From the NCBI GenBank assembly GCA_016197405.1, contig JACPVR010000004.1, positions 372,001-436,000 of the forward strand: a stretch of DNA of 64,000 bases. The letters run 5' to 3'. A program made the position numbers and the translations under genes. Positions 18,357-26,622 of the stretch are shown in pieces. The notes below the pieces were generated by a model. It searched no databases, was not told the origin of the DNA, and was given only the letters and a program-made list of their open reading frames with translations. Each line of letters opens with the position of its first letter. Within the stretch, counting starts at the first letter, position 1. Source of the DNA: Mycobacterium sp. (GTDB taxonomy: Bacteria > Actinomycetota > Actinomycetes > Mycobacteriales > Mycobacteriaceae).

Positions 18357-19051
18357 TGGCTCAGACCCCGGAGGCGACCGCAGGGGAGCCGACGAGGCGG
18401 GTTCGGCGCCGTGCGTCACGCGCTGCGGGTCCGACGTCCGACGTCGCGGTGGCAACCGTCACGACCAAGGCCGACACCCCGACCACTGTCACGCCGACGC
18501 CCCCGCGACCGATCAGCGCGCCACCGCGGCGGCGTCCGAACGGCTTCCGGGTCGCGGTGCTCGCGACGGTGGCCGCGGTGCTGCTGCTGGCCGGTCTGGG
18601 GACAGGTGTGTGGGTGCTCAACGAGCAGCACCGAGACGCGCAGAATCTGGCGGCCCGTGATCAGCAGTACGTCGACACCGCGTCGCAGACCGTGGTCAAC
18701 ATGTTCACCTACACGCAGCAGAACATCGACCAGAGCGTCAACACTTTCGTCGACGGGACCAGTGGCCCGTTGCGGGACATGTTGAGCCAGAACAACAACG
18801 TCGAAAACCTCAAGTCGATGTTCCGCGACACCAACGCCAGCTCGGAGGCCGTGGTCAACGCGGCGGCGTTGGAGAAGGTGGACGAGACCAGTCAGAACGG
18901 GTCGGTTCTGGTCGCGGTCCGGGTCACCGTGACCGATATCGACGGCGTCAACAAGCCGTCGCAGGCGTACCGACTGCGAGTGATAGTGCACAAGGATGAC
19001 AACGGCCGGATGACCGGATATGACCTCAAGTACCCGGATGGTGGTAACTGA
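18356..19051 (+). CDS. Mce-associated membrane protein (Mam4A)
   Basis: Mce-associated protein, 231 residues, equivalent by position to Rv3493c. A basic, Thr/Pro-rich cytoplasmic N terminus of about 60 residues is followed by one membrane helix (VAVLATVAAVLLLAGLGTGVWVL) and an external domain of the mammalian-cell-entry-associated type. Such proteins stabilise Mce complexes. The ATG overlaps the mce4F TGA and the 3' end overlaps mam4B. Confidence 0.9.
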   Translation: MAQTPEATAGEPTRRVRRRASRAAGPTSDVAVATVTTKADTPTTVTPTPPRPISAPPRRRPNGFRVAVLATVAAVLLLAGLGTGVWVLNEQHRDAQNLAARDQQYVDTASQTVVNMFTYTQQNIDQSVNTFVDGTSGPLRDMLSQNNNVENLKSMFRDTNASSEAVVNAAALEKVDETSQNGSVLVAVRVTVTDIDGVNKPSQAYRLRVIVHKDDNGRMTGYDLKYPDGGN

Positions 19052-19536
19052 TGCGCCGGAGGTTGCTCGCGGCTCTGACCGCCGTCGTCGTCACCGGTCT
19101 GGTCGCATTGGCGGGTATCGGCGGATCGCTTTACTGGGATCGGGTCCAGAACGGCGCCGAGCAGACGACCCGCGACACCATCGGCCCGTTGGCGGCCGGT
19201 CAGATTCCCAAAGTCTTCGGTTACGACTACCAGACGGTGGAACGCTCGCTGACCGATGCGGCCGCGCTACTGACGCCGACCTATCGCCGGGAGTTCTCCG
19301 ACCGCGTCAACAAGGACATCATCCCGCAGGCGCGCGATCGCCAGATCGTCACCCAGGCCGATGTCGTCGGCGTGGGAGTTCTTGAGGCCAAACGTGATTC
19401 GGGTTCGGTGCTGGTGTACATGAACCGCACGGTCACCGACAAGTCCCGGCAGCCCGCCTACGACGGCAGCCGCCTGAAAGTCGACTATCAAAAGGTCGAC
19501 GGCAAGTGGCTGATCAGCTACATCACGCCGATCTAG
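19051..19536 (+). CDS. Mce-associated membrane protein (Mam4B)
   Basis: Second Mce-associated protein, 161 residues, corresponding to Rv3492c. One N-terminal membrane helix ([24 protein letters not shown]) is followed by an external domain with [12 protein letters not shown] and a terminal WLISYITPI, typical of the family. The start overlaps the mam4A stop. It is the last mce4 operon gene; its TAG lies in a CTAG shared with the stop of the convergent otsA. Confidence 0.9.
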   Translation: MRRRLLAALTAVVVTGLVALAGIGGSLYWDRVQNGAEQTTRDTIGPLAAGQIPKVFGYDYQTVERSLTDAAALLTPTYRREFSDRVNKDIIPQARDRQIVTQADVVGVGVLEAKRDSGSVLVYMNRTVTDKSRQPAYDGSRLKVDYQKVDGKWLISYITPI

Positions 19537-21029
19537 CCGGGTTCGCCGGGCGGGTCCTCGGTTCCTTTACCGCCGGTCAGGGCATCGAGGAAAGCCATGG
19601 CCCAACGGTCGACGTCGTGGATGAGGACCTGCCGGCGCATCGCCCGCATCCGTCGCCTGCCCTCTTCGGGGTCCTGGTTGAGAGCGGCCTCGATGGTTTC
19701 CTTCACGCCCTCCAGGTCATGCGGGTTGACCAGGTAGGCCTGACGCAGTTCGGCTGCGGCACCGGTGAATTCGCTGAGCACCAGGGCGCCCCCGAGGTCA
19801 CTGCGGCAGGCGACGTACTCCTTGGCGACGAGGTTCATACCGTCACGTAGCGGCGTGACCAACATGACGTCGGCGGCCACGAAGAACGCGATCAACTCGT
19901 CGCGTGGTACCGGACGGTGCAGGTACTGGATGACAGGTTTGCCGACCTCGCCGAACTCGCCGTTCATGTGGCCGACCTGGCGCTCGATGTCCTCGCGCAG
20001 CACCCGGTAGCTCTCGACGCGCTCGCGGCTCGGTGTGGCCAGCTGTACCAGGACGGTGTCCTCGCGTTCGGCCCTGCCTTCGGCGATGAGTTCGCCGAAA
20101 GCTTTGAGCCGCACGTCGATTCCCTTGGTGTAGTCCAGTCGGTCGACGCCGAGCAGTACCTTGCGCGGATTGCCCAGCTCGGCGCGGATCTCGCGGGCCC
20201 GCCTGCGGATATCGCGGTTGCGGCCCTTGCTGTCGAGGTCGGCGGAGTCGATCGAGATCGGGAATGCACCGACCTTGACGGTTCGGGAATCGATTTCGAC
20301 CTCACCGAACCGGGAACGTACACCGATCGACGCGCGGGAGGTGTTCGCGCCGATGAGGCGTTTGGCCAGAACCAGGAAGTTCTCGGCACCACCGGGCAGA
20401 TGGAACCCCACCAGGTCGGCGCCCAGCAGACCCTTGGTGATCTCGGTACGCCACGGCATCTGCATGAACAGCTCGACCGGGGGGAAAGGGATGTGCAGGA
20501 AGAAGCCGATGGTCAGGTCCGGCCGCAGCGTCCGCAACATCTTCGGCACGAGTTGCAGCTGATAGTCCTGCACCCACACCGTCGCGCCCGGGGCGGCCGC
20601 GTGGGCCGTCACCTCGGCGAATCGCCGGTTGACGTCGACGTAGCGGTCCCACCACTGGCGGTCGTAGATCGGTTTGACGATGACGTCGTGATAGAGCGGC
20701 CACAACGTCGCGTTGGAGAATCCTTCGTAGTACTCCGCGACATCGTCGGCCGACAGCCGGACCGGGTAGAGCCGCAAACCGTCCTCGACGATGGGCTCGC
20801 CGTTGCCGGCGGCGACATCGGCGTCGTCGTCGATCACACCGGGCCAGCCGATCCAGGCGCCGCGCCGCTTACGTAGCAGCGGTTCCATGGCGGTCACGAG
20901 GCCGCCGGGGCTGCGCTTCCAGGAAGTCGTTCCGTCGGGGAGCCGCTCCAAATCGACCGGCAGCCGATTGGCGACGATCAGGAAGTCGGATTCCCCGGAG
21001 CTGACCTGCGGGTCTTCTCCGGGGACCAC
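19533..21029 (-). CDS. otsA: Trehalose-6-phosphate synthase OtsA
   Basis: GT20 glycosyltransferase, 498 residues. It transfers glucose from an NDP-glucose donor to glucose-6-phosphate, the first step of the OtsA-OtsB trehalose pathway. Family motifs include LIVANRLPV near the N terminus, [34 protein letters not shown] and [12 protein letters not shown]. The GTG at 21029 follows directly on the TAA of a 54-codon gene, so translation is probably coupled. It converges on mam4B with a 4-bp overlap. In M. tuberculosis otsA (Rv3490) also neighbours mce4. Confidence 0.95.
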   Translation of the reverse strand: MVPGEDPQVSSGESDFLIVANRLPVDLERLPDGTTSWKRSPGGLVTAMEPLLRKRRGAWIGWPGVIDDDADVAAGNGEPIVEDGLRLYPVRLSADDVAEYYEGFSNATLWPLYHDVIVKPIYDRQWWDRYVDVNRRFAEVTAHAAAPGATVWVQDYQLQLVPKMLRTLRPDLTIGFFLHIPFPPVELFMQMPWRTEITKGLLGADLVGFHLPGGAENFLVLAKRLIGANTSRASIGVRSRFGEVEIDSRTVKVGAFPISIDSADLDSKGRNRDIRRRAREIRAELGNPRKVLLGVDRLDYTKGIDVRLKAFGELIAEGRAEREDTVLVQLATPSRERVESYRVLREDIERQVGHMNGEFGEVGKPVIQYLHRPVPRDELIAFFVAADVMLVTPLRDGMNLVAKEYVACRSDLGGALVLSEFTGAAAELRQAYLVNPHDLEGVKETIEAALNQDPEEGRRRMRAMRRQVLIHDVDRWAMAFLDALTGGKGTEDPPGEPG

Positions 21030-21194
21030 TTAGGCCTCGAGTTTCGCCGGCCCGATACCGAGCATCGAAAGGAACACCCGGCACTCGTCGGCGTCGGTCG
21101 CGTAGGCGGCGACAACACGTCGCGCCTGCCGTGCGGTGCTGTCAGCGAGCGGTTCTACGTCGCCGATTTCGGCGGGGTCAGTTTTTGCGGCCAT
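21030..21194 (-). CDS. Small conserved-looking protein, first gene of the otsA transcript
   Basis: A 54-codon gene, MAAKTDPAEIGDVEPL then a helical, basic-acidic segment ending FLSMLGIGPAKLEA. Its TAA abuts the otsA GTG with no gap. The ATG at 21194 is preceded by TACAGT and exactly 6 nt (21201-21206 on the minus strand), the arrangement of mycobacterial leaderless mRNAs, so this is probably the first codon of the otsA transcript. No signal peptide or membrane segment is evident. I do not recognise the function; a regulatory or adaptor role for OtsA is possible. Confidence 0.7.
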   Translation of the reverse strand: MAAKTDPAEIGDVEPLADSTARQARRVVAAYATDADECRVFLSMLGIGPAKLEA

Positions 21195-21200
21195 CTTTCA

Positions 21201-21206
21201 ACTGTA
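21201..21206 (-). promoter_or_regulatory. -10 element (TACAGT) of the small gene-otsA transcript
   Basis: On the minus strand TACAGT fits the mycobacterial TANNNT -10 consensus and lies 6 nt before the ATG at 21194, predicting a leaderless transcript. No convincing -35 element is visible, which is common in mycobacteria. Confidence 0.5.
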
Positions 21207-21217
21207 GTTGACGTCGG

Positions 21218-21676
21218 TCACAACCCGGGTGACGAGGGCAGTTGGCCGGGCGTATAGGGGTCGACGATGGGGGCGTCGCCCATGCCTTCGGTCGGGATGC
21301 ACTCGGCGGTGTTGCTGCCGTCGCACGGCACGCCGTTGGAGTAGACCCGGCCCGGCGTGTACGGGTCGACGTTCGGGGTGTCGAACTCCTGCGTGCCCAC
21401 ACTCGGGACGCATTGAGCGGTGTTGGAGCCGTCGCACGGCACGTTGTCGAAGTCGGCCCGCGGACTCACCCCGCCACCCGGTTCGGCCGGGACATTCGGT
21501 GCCAACTCGGGGACGCAGGTGCCGACGAACAGGTCACTGACTTCGCCCGCCGGGCAGGCCGGGGCGGCAACGGCCGAAGGAGCGGCAAGCACCGCGGCCG
21601 CGGGGGCGGCGGCGAGTGCGAGCGCCAGGCTTCCCGCACCGATCAGTCGACGGACGGGGATCGTGATCTTGACCAT
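21218..21676 (-). CDS. Secreted protein with duplicated PCDGSNTA motif
   Basis: Exported protein of 152 residues. The N terminus (VKITIPVRRLIGAG) and a following Ala/Leu-rich stretch form a signal peptide ending near AVAAPA. The mature part contains two copies of a unit: VPCDGSNTAQCVPS then VDPYTPGRVYS, and VPCDGSNTAECIPT then VDPYTPGQLPS. Paired cysteines in each copy suggest disulfides. The ATG at 21676 has GAGAAAG upstream. I cannot assign a function; similar Cys-containing repeats occur in other mycobacterial secreted proteins. Confidence 0.75.
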   Translation of the reverse strand: MVKITIPVRRLIGAGSLALALAAAPAAAVLAAPSAVAAPACPAGEVSDLFVGTCVPELAPNVPAEPGGGVSPRADFDNVPCDGSNTAQCVPSVGTQEFDTPNVDPYTPGRVYSNGVPCDGSNTAECIPTEGMGDAPIVDPYTPGQLPSSPGL

Positions 21677-21887
21677 TGACACGCTTTCTCTCGAAAACCG
21701 GGCGGGTACCGAACCGGCGTCACCGGACACTGATGAGTTCCTGTCGGTATACCGTGCGTCTACTGCAGGGACATCATATGGACACGTTTGTCTTTCCGCA
21801 GGTGTCTCGGCAGGCTGGGGCCTTTCGGGTCGCGATAGCTCCGCCCCACTGCGTGACATTCCGCCCGCCGGACGTAATGTGCATGCC

Positions 21888-22820
21888 ATGGTCAACCCCG
21901 AGCACGCCGGTGGCGATTCCGACGCGTCCACCGAGGAAATGGTGGTCTACGAGACCCTCGACGAGGGCCGTATCGCACGGATCTGGCTGAACCGGCCTGC
22001 CGAGCACAACGCGCAGAACCGGACGCTGCTGGTGCAGCTGGATGCGGCCTTCCGCACTGCCGAGGCCGATGACGCGGTCCGGGTGGTCATCCTGGCGGCC
22101 CGCGGGCGGAACTTCTCCGCAGGCCACGATCTGGGTTCGGACGCCGCGCTGCGCGAGCGCACTCCGGGACCCAGCCAACATCCGAGCTTCCGGATCGACG
22201 GCGCCACCCGCGAGGGCATGGTGGAGAAGTTGTATCTGCAGGAGTGGCATTACTACTTCGAGAACACCGTGCGCTGGCGTGACCTGCGCAAGATCACCAT
22301 CGCCCAGGTGCAGGGCAATGCCATCTCCGCCGGGCTCATGCTGATCTGGGCCTGTGATCTGATCGTGGCGGCCGACAACGCGAAGTTCAGCGACGTGGTC
22401 GCCTCCCGGCTGGGTATGCCGGGTGTCGAATACTTCGCGCACCCGTGGGAGTTCGGTCCCCGCAAGGCCAAGGAACTTCTGCTGACCGGCGATTCGATCG
22501 ATGCCGACGAGGCGTACCGGCTGGGCATGGTGTCGAAGGTCTTCCCGCTCGACGAGCTCGAGGACAAGACGCTGGAATTCGCGCGGCGCATCGCCGACAG
22601 GCCGACGATGGCGACGCTGCTCGTCAAGGATTCGGTGAATGCGGCATCGGATGCGATGGGCTTCACCGAGGCGCTGCGCCATGCATTCCACATCCACGAA
22701 CTCGGGCACGCACACTGGGCGGCCAAGAACGAGAATCGTTTCCCAGTCGGCCAGCCACCGGATGTCCAGGACTGGCGAACGGCCGGGCCGACCCAGCCCT
22801 CCCGCAAGGACGTGCCGTAA
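21888..22820 (+). CDS. Crotonase-family protein lacking both canonical catalytic glutamates
   Basis: Enoyl-CoA hydratase/isomerase-family protein, 310 residues. The oxyanion-hole segments FSAGHDL (residues 76-82) and GNAISAG (143-149) are recognisable. By hand alignment the two hydratase glutamates (GGGCEL and QPE of the classical enzyme) are replaced by a hydrophobic residue in SAGLMLIW and by valine in KFSDVVAS. A long insert (residues 85-125) is rich in charged and aromatic residues. The reaction is therefore uncertain: isomerase, lyase, or hydrolase acting on an acyl-CoA. ATG at 21888 is chosen; an in-frame GTG at 21879 is possible. Confidence 0.8.
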   Translation: MVNPEHAGGDSDASTEEMVVYETLDEGRIARIWLNRPAEHNAQNRTLLVQLDAAFRTAEADDAVRVVILAARGRNFSAGHDLGSDAALRERTPGPSQHPSFRIDGATREGMVEKLYLQEWHYYFENTVRWRDLRKITIAQVQGNAISAGLMLIWACDLIVAADNAKFSDVVASRLGMPGVEYFAHPWEFGPRKAKELLLTGDSIDADEAYRLGMVSKVFPLDELEDKTLEFARRIADRPTMATLLVKDSVNAASDAMGFTEALRHAFHIHELGHAHWAAKNENRFPVGQPPDVQDWRTAGPTQPSRKDVP

Positions 22821-22861
22821 AACCGGCACTGTTCCCCGGGCGACGGACATGGTCTCATTAC

Positions 22862-22875
22862 TGGAACGTGTTTCA
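22862..22875. promoter_or_regulatory. KstR operator upstream of SDR gene
   Basis: TGGAACGTGTTTCA matches all fixed positions of TnnAACnnGTTnnA. It ends 24 nt before the GTG of the SDR at 22900, a position suited to repression, and places that SDR in the predicted KstR regulon. Confidence 0.8.
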
Positions 22876-22899
22876 GTTTTCCGTCCGTAAGGGGTAGCA

Positions 22900-23730
22900 G
22901 TGCAGCTGTCGGTCGAGGATCGGACCTACCTGGTCACCGGTGGAGGTAGCGGAATCGGCAAGGGGGTGGCCGCCGCGTTGGTCGCCTCCGGCGCGAACGT
23001 GATGATCATCGGGCGCAACGCCGACAAGCTTGCGGCAGCGGCGGACGAGATCAAGGCCGCGGGCGGGCCCGGCGCGGTGCTCTACGAGCCCGCCGATGTG
23101 ACGGTCGAGGACGAGGTCACCCGTGCCGTCGACGCCGCGACCGCGTGGAATGGCCGGTTGCACGGAGTCGTGCACAGCGCAGGCGGCAGCCACACCATCG
23201 GCCCGATCACCCAGATCGACTCCGAGTTGTGGCGCAGCACCGTCGACCTCAACGTCAACGGGACCATGTACGTGCTCAAGCACGCGGCCCGCGAGATGGT
23301 CCGTGCCGGTGGTGGGTCGTTCGTCGGTATCTCCTCGATCGCCTCCAGCAACACCCACCGCTGGTTCGGTGCCTATGGTCCGGCCAAGTCCGCGCTCGAC
23401 GGGCTGCTGCGGCTGGCCGCCGATGAACTCGGGCCGTCGTGGGTCCGGGTCAACGGCATCAGGCCCGGGCTCACCCGCACCGACATGGTCGAACCGATCA
23501 TGGCCTCGCCCGAGGTCAGCGCCGACTATGCGGCCTGCACTCCGCTGCCGCGGGTGGGCGAGGTCTCCGATATCGCGAATCTGGCGTTGTTCCTGCTGTC
23601 CGATGCCGCCGGATACATCACCGGTCAGGTGATCAACGTCGACGGTGGGCACGGCCTGCGCCGCGGTCCCGATATGTCGGGTCTGCTGGAGCCGGTTTTC
23701 GGTGCCGAAGGCCTACGCGGCGTCGTCTGA
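22900..23730 (+). CDS. Short-chain dehydrogenase/reductase, predicted KstR target
   Basis: Classical SDR, 276 residues. The NAD(P)-binding TGGGSGIGKG lies near residues 13-22, with the catalytic serine in GISSIASS, YGPAK as the Tyr-Lys pair, and NVDGGHGLRRG near the C terminus. The GTG at 22900 follows AAGGGG with good spacing. The KstR box immediately upstream points to a reaction on a sterol or sterol-CoA intermediate, for example a hydroxyl/ketone interconversion; the substrate is inference. Its last 18 bp overlap the end of the convergent gene. Confidence 0.85.
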   Translation: MQLSVEDRTYLVTGGGSGIGKGVAAALVASGANVMIIGRNADKLAAAADEIKAAGGPGAVLYEPADVTVEDEVTRAVDAATAWNGRLHGVVHSAGGSHTIGPITQIDSELWRSTVDLNVNGTMYVLKHAAREMVRAGGGSFVGISSIASSNTHRWFGAYGPAKSALDGLLRLAADELGPSWVRVNGIRPGLTRTDMVEPIMASPEVSADYAACTPLPRVGEVSDIANLALFLLSDAAGYITGQVINVDGGHGLRRGPDMSGLLEPVFGAEGLRGVV

Positions 23731-24615
23731 GCCGCCGGCATCGCGATCGGAGAGCATCGCGATCGCCGACCAGTCCAGATCAGCTCCGCCGCCTGCGATC
23801 AGCGCCAGGAAACGATCGCGCAGCAGCCCGGCGATGGGCAGCGGCACCGCCAGCGCCTCGCTGGCATCGAGTACCAGCCGGACATCTTTGAGGCCCAGCG
23901 GCGCGGCGAAGCCGGCAGGTGTGAACTTCTCGTCCGCGATCAGGCCGCCGTAGGTCTTGTACACCGGAGCGTCGAACAGCGTCGACGTGAGGATCTCCAG
24001 GTACTGGTGCTTGTCGACGCCACCCTTGTTCACCAAAGCCATTGCCTCGCCGAGCGATTCGATCACGCTGGCGATCAGGAAGTTTCCGCTCAGTTTGACC
24101 AGGTTGGCCGCGGGGGGCTGCTCGGCGACGACGAATGTGCGCTGGCCGACGACATCCAGCAGGGGTGCCACCGCCTCGACGGCCTTGGGTGCTCCGGCGG
24201 CGACCACGAAGAGCTTGGCCGCTGCGGCCGCCTCGGGTCTGCCGAATACCGGCGCCGACACGTAAAGCTGTCCGGCATCGGCGTGGGAGTGCGCCAGTTG
24301 CTCGGCCAGGGACACGCTGATGGTGCTGCACGACACGTGTACGGCGCCCGCCGCCAGCGCATCGATTATGCCGCCGGCCAGGTCGACGTCACCGAATGTC
24401 GCATGCCGCACAGCGTCGTCATCGGCCAGCATCGTGAACACCACCTCGCCCCTGCAGGCGTCATGGATGGTGTCGGCGCGCTTGGCCCCCAGTTCGACCA
24501 GGGCGTCAGCCTTGGCCGGGGAGCGGTTGTAGACCGTGACATCGTGGCCCGCCCCGATCAGGTTGGTCGCCATGGCGGAGCCCATGTTGCCCAGGCCGAT
24601 GAATCCGATGTCCAT
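23713..24615 (-). CDS. NAD(P)-binding beta-hydroxyacid dehydrogenase-like protein
   Basis: 6-phosphogluconate/3-hydroxyisobutyrate dehydrogenase superfamily, 300 residues. The Rossmann motif GFIGLGNMGSAMATNL is at the N terminus; the substrate loop STISVSLAEQLA and a lysine-containing helix (LVKLSGNFLIAS) follow, and the C-terminal helical domain completes the fold. The ATG at 24615 gives the family's usual MDIGFIGLG start; an in-frame TTG at 24621 is less likely. It converges on the SDR with an 18-bp overlap. Substrate unknown; possibly a glyoxylate/succinic-semialdehyde reductase-like enzyme. Confidence 0.82.
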   Translation of the reverse strand: MDIGFIGLGNMGSAMATNLIGAGHDVTVYNRSPAKADALVELGAKRADTIHDACRGEVVFTMLADDDAVRHATFGDVDLAGGIIDALAAGAVHVSCSTISVSLAEQLAHSHADAGQLYVSAPVFGRPEAAAAAKLFVVAAGAPKAVEAVAPLLDVVGQRTFVVAEQPPAANLVKLSGNFLIASVIESLGEAMALVNKGGVDKHQYLEILTSTLFDAPVYKTYGGLIADEKFTPAGFAAPLGLKDVRLVLDASEALAVPLPIAGLLRDRFLALIAGGGADLDWSAIAMLSDRDAGGSDDAA

Positions 24616-24660
24616 AGTCAACGGTTCTACGCCAACTTCCTGAGAAGCCGGGGCGCAGCG

Positions 24661-26205
24661 CTAGTTGACGCAGGGCACGCCGTCGCCGCCGTCGACGGGC
24701 CTGCCGGCATCCGGCGTCGGGGTCGTGCTGTCGGCGAGCCAACCGTTGGGCGCCGACGTCGTGGTGGTGGCCACAGTAGAAGAGGTGGTGTAGCCAGAGA
24801 GCATCTCGGAGGTGGGCATGATGAAGTCGTCGCCGAGCACCACCCGCACATGGTTGTCCGCGACGGTGGCATCGGCCTGACCGGCCGAGTCGATACCGAG
24901 AAGATCCGCGATGCCTTTGGCGTCGGTCTCTGCGCCGGTGCCGTAGTCAACCGCGGTGACCGTGGGTTCACCCCAGTAGGGATCGCGGACGGCGCCTGCG
25001 GTGAACCCGCGACTGGTCAGGGTCTTCGAGACCTCACCCGCGATACCTGTGGTGCTGCTGGCGTTGACGACGTCGACCACCGTTGCGGGATTGAATTGTG
25101 CCGCAGTCATTCCCAGCGGAGCAGTGCTCGTCGGCGCCATTCCGAATGCGGTGGCCACCTCGGCGCGGATGGCTGCCGGGTCGACGATGTTGACGTCCTG
25201 GCCGCCGATGTTCTCGTAGCGCACAACCGGCAGGGTGCGGAACTCGACGTCGCCGCCGGCGAGTGCGGCCATCCGCTTGAACTGCTCCTCACCCCATCCT
25301 GCCGAGAGCACGATGTCCTTACGCGCGACGTCCATCAGACCGCTGAGCTTGCCGATATCGGTGAACGATCCCGACTGCTGCAACTGGTGCATCACCGACA
25401 GCAGGAAAGCCTGCTGTCGGTGCGTGCGGTCCAGATCGCCGTTCTCCAGGCCGTGACGCTGCCGAACGAACGCCAATGCTTGTGCGGCGTTGAGGGTTTG
25501 GCGACCCGCCGGAAAGTCGGCCCCTGAATACTCGTCGTGGACAGCGTGTTTGAGGCACACTTCGATACCGCCCAGGCTCTGCGCAAGGTCGTAGAAGCTG
25601 GCCAGGTTGACCTCGGCGAAGTAGTCGATCGGCGCTCCGGTCAGGTTCCGCACCGCGCGCAGGGTGGCCTTGCGCCCTGCCTCCCGGCCCGCGGTTTCGA
25701 GTTCCTCCTGATCGCCGACGCCCTGGTCGACGAGTTTCTGTGCCACGTACGCCTTGGTCAGGCCGTATGCCTCTTTGATCTTGATGTGGTTGTAGCCCGG
25801 TACGCCGTTGAACGCGACATAGTCATCGCGCGGTATCGAGAAGGCGACCACCTTGTCGTCAGCACCGACATGCAACAGGATCAACGTGTTGGTGTTGTAT
25901 CCGCCGACGTCGGAGTCGCCGGCGTGCAGCTGGTCGAGAACCTCCTGCGGCAGCTCGTTTCCGTGCAGGTCTTTTCGCGAGTCCAGTCCGATCAGCAGGA
26001 TGTTCATCGCGCCGCCGGTCGAGCGTGGCGCATCGGTCTCCAGGGCCTGCGAAACGGTGATACCGCCGAATGTGCCGTGCAGGGAGGTCCAGCCGAAAGC
26101 CGTCGTCACCAGCGCCACGACGGAGACCGCAGCGATGCAGCATCGGATCAGGGTCCTTCGCCGTCTGGTCGAGGACCGGGGCATCCGGTGCCGGTGTTCC
26201 TCCAT
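24661..26205 (-). CDS. cpsA: LytR-CpsA-Psr family protein, CpsA-like
   Basis: LCP-family phosphotransferase, 514 residues. A basic N terminus (RRRRTLIRCC) precedes one membrane helix, then the extracytoplasmic LCP domain with NILLIGLDSR, SIPRDDYV, FAEVNLASFYDLAQSLGGIEVCL and QALAFVRQRH, then a LytR_C domain (about residues 340-440) and a Ser/Thr-rich tail. LCP enzymes attach glycopolymers such as arabinogalactan to peptidoglycan. Length and domain order resemble M. tuberculosis CpsA (Rv3484), which lies near otsA there too. Orthology rather than paralogy is likely but unproven. Confidence 0.85.
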   Translation of the reverse strand: MEEHRHRMPRSSTRRRRTLIRCCIAAVSVVALVTTAFGWTSLHGTFGGITVSQALETDAPRSTGGAMNILLIGLDSRKDLHGNELPQEVLDQLHAGDSDVGGYNTNTLILLHVGADDKVVAFSIPRDDYVAFNGVPGYNHIKIKEAYGLTKAYVAQKLVDQGVGDQEELETAGREAGRKATLRAVRNLTGAPIDYFAEVNLASFYDLAQSLGGIEVCLKHAVHDEYSGADFPAGRQTLNAAQALAFVRQRHGLENGDLDRTHRQQAFLLSVMHQLQQSGSFTDIGKLSGLMDVARKDIVLSAGWGEEQFKRMAALAGGDVEFRTLPVVRYENIGGQDVNIVDPAAIRAEVATAFGMAPTSTAPLGMTAAQFNPATVVDVVNASSTTGIAGEVSKTLTSRGFTAGAVRDPYWGEPTVTAVDYGTGAETDAKGIADLLGIDSAGQADATVADNHVRVVLGDDFIMPTSEMLSGYTTSSTVATTTTSAPNGWLADSTTPTPDAGRPVDGGDGVPCVN

Positions 26206-26622
26206 CGCGCCAGTATGAGGCCCTGCGCTGCCCGGCGCCTGCGCGGGATCGGCAGCTGGCTTGTGTTAGCTGCCGCGGCTGGTCCTGCTGCTGGCGCTCG
26301 ACCGAGCAGCACAGGTCGACGTTCATGCGCTGTGACGCACCGGCCTCGGTCGGATGGATGCCCGTCACCAGGCATCAGTCTCTCCCGGTCGCGCAGGTCG
26401 CGACGCGTTTCTGGAGCCGTCGCGCTCATCCTCGGCGTGGGGGGACCGCCGGTCGAGAAGGGAACCGACTGTGCGGAGCGCCACGAGCCAGGGTGTTACC
26501 CGCGCTCGAGGACCGGCCCAGCGCAATGCCGGTGCTACCGCCAGGACACCGCGGAGTAACGCCCCTGGATTTGGCTTAGCGACAGGCAGCAACACGATGC
26601 CGAGGATCCGAGAGGGGATGTC
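26206..26622 (+). other. Intergenic region with structured leader before monooxygenase 1
   Basis: This 417-bp gap separates divergent cpsA and the first monooxygenase. No gene is apparent. Its right half (about 26476-26554) has strong pairing potential on the plus strand: GAGCGC (26476-26481) with GCGCTC (26502-26507), enclosing GGGT/ACCC (26491-26494 with 26498-26501); CCGGC (26513-26517) with GCCGG (26528-26532); and CCGC (26538-26541) with GCGG (26551-26554). About 55 nt later comes GAGGGG (26612-26617) before the ATG at 26623. The left half probably holds the cpsA promoter. The leader could be a cis-regulatory RNA; I could not place it in a known class. Confidence 0.45.

Noticed and set aside
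26460..26622. FMN (RFN), SAM, or cobalamin riboswitch assignment for the structured leader
   Set aside because: The conserved core sequences of the FMN element are absent. Short resemblances to S-box (GGTGCTACC) and B12-box (GCCAGGACACC) pieces are out of order and not backed by the right stems, so only an unclassified structured leader is claimed.
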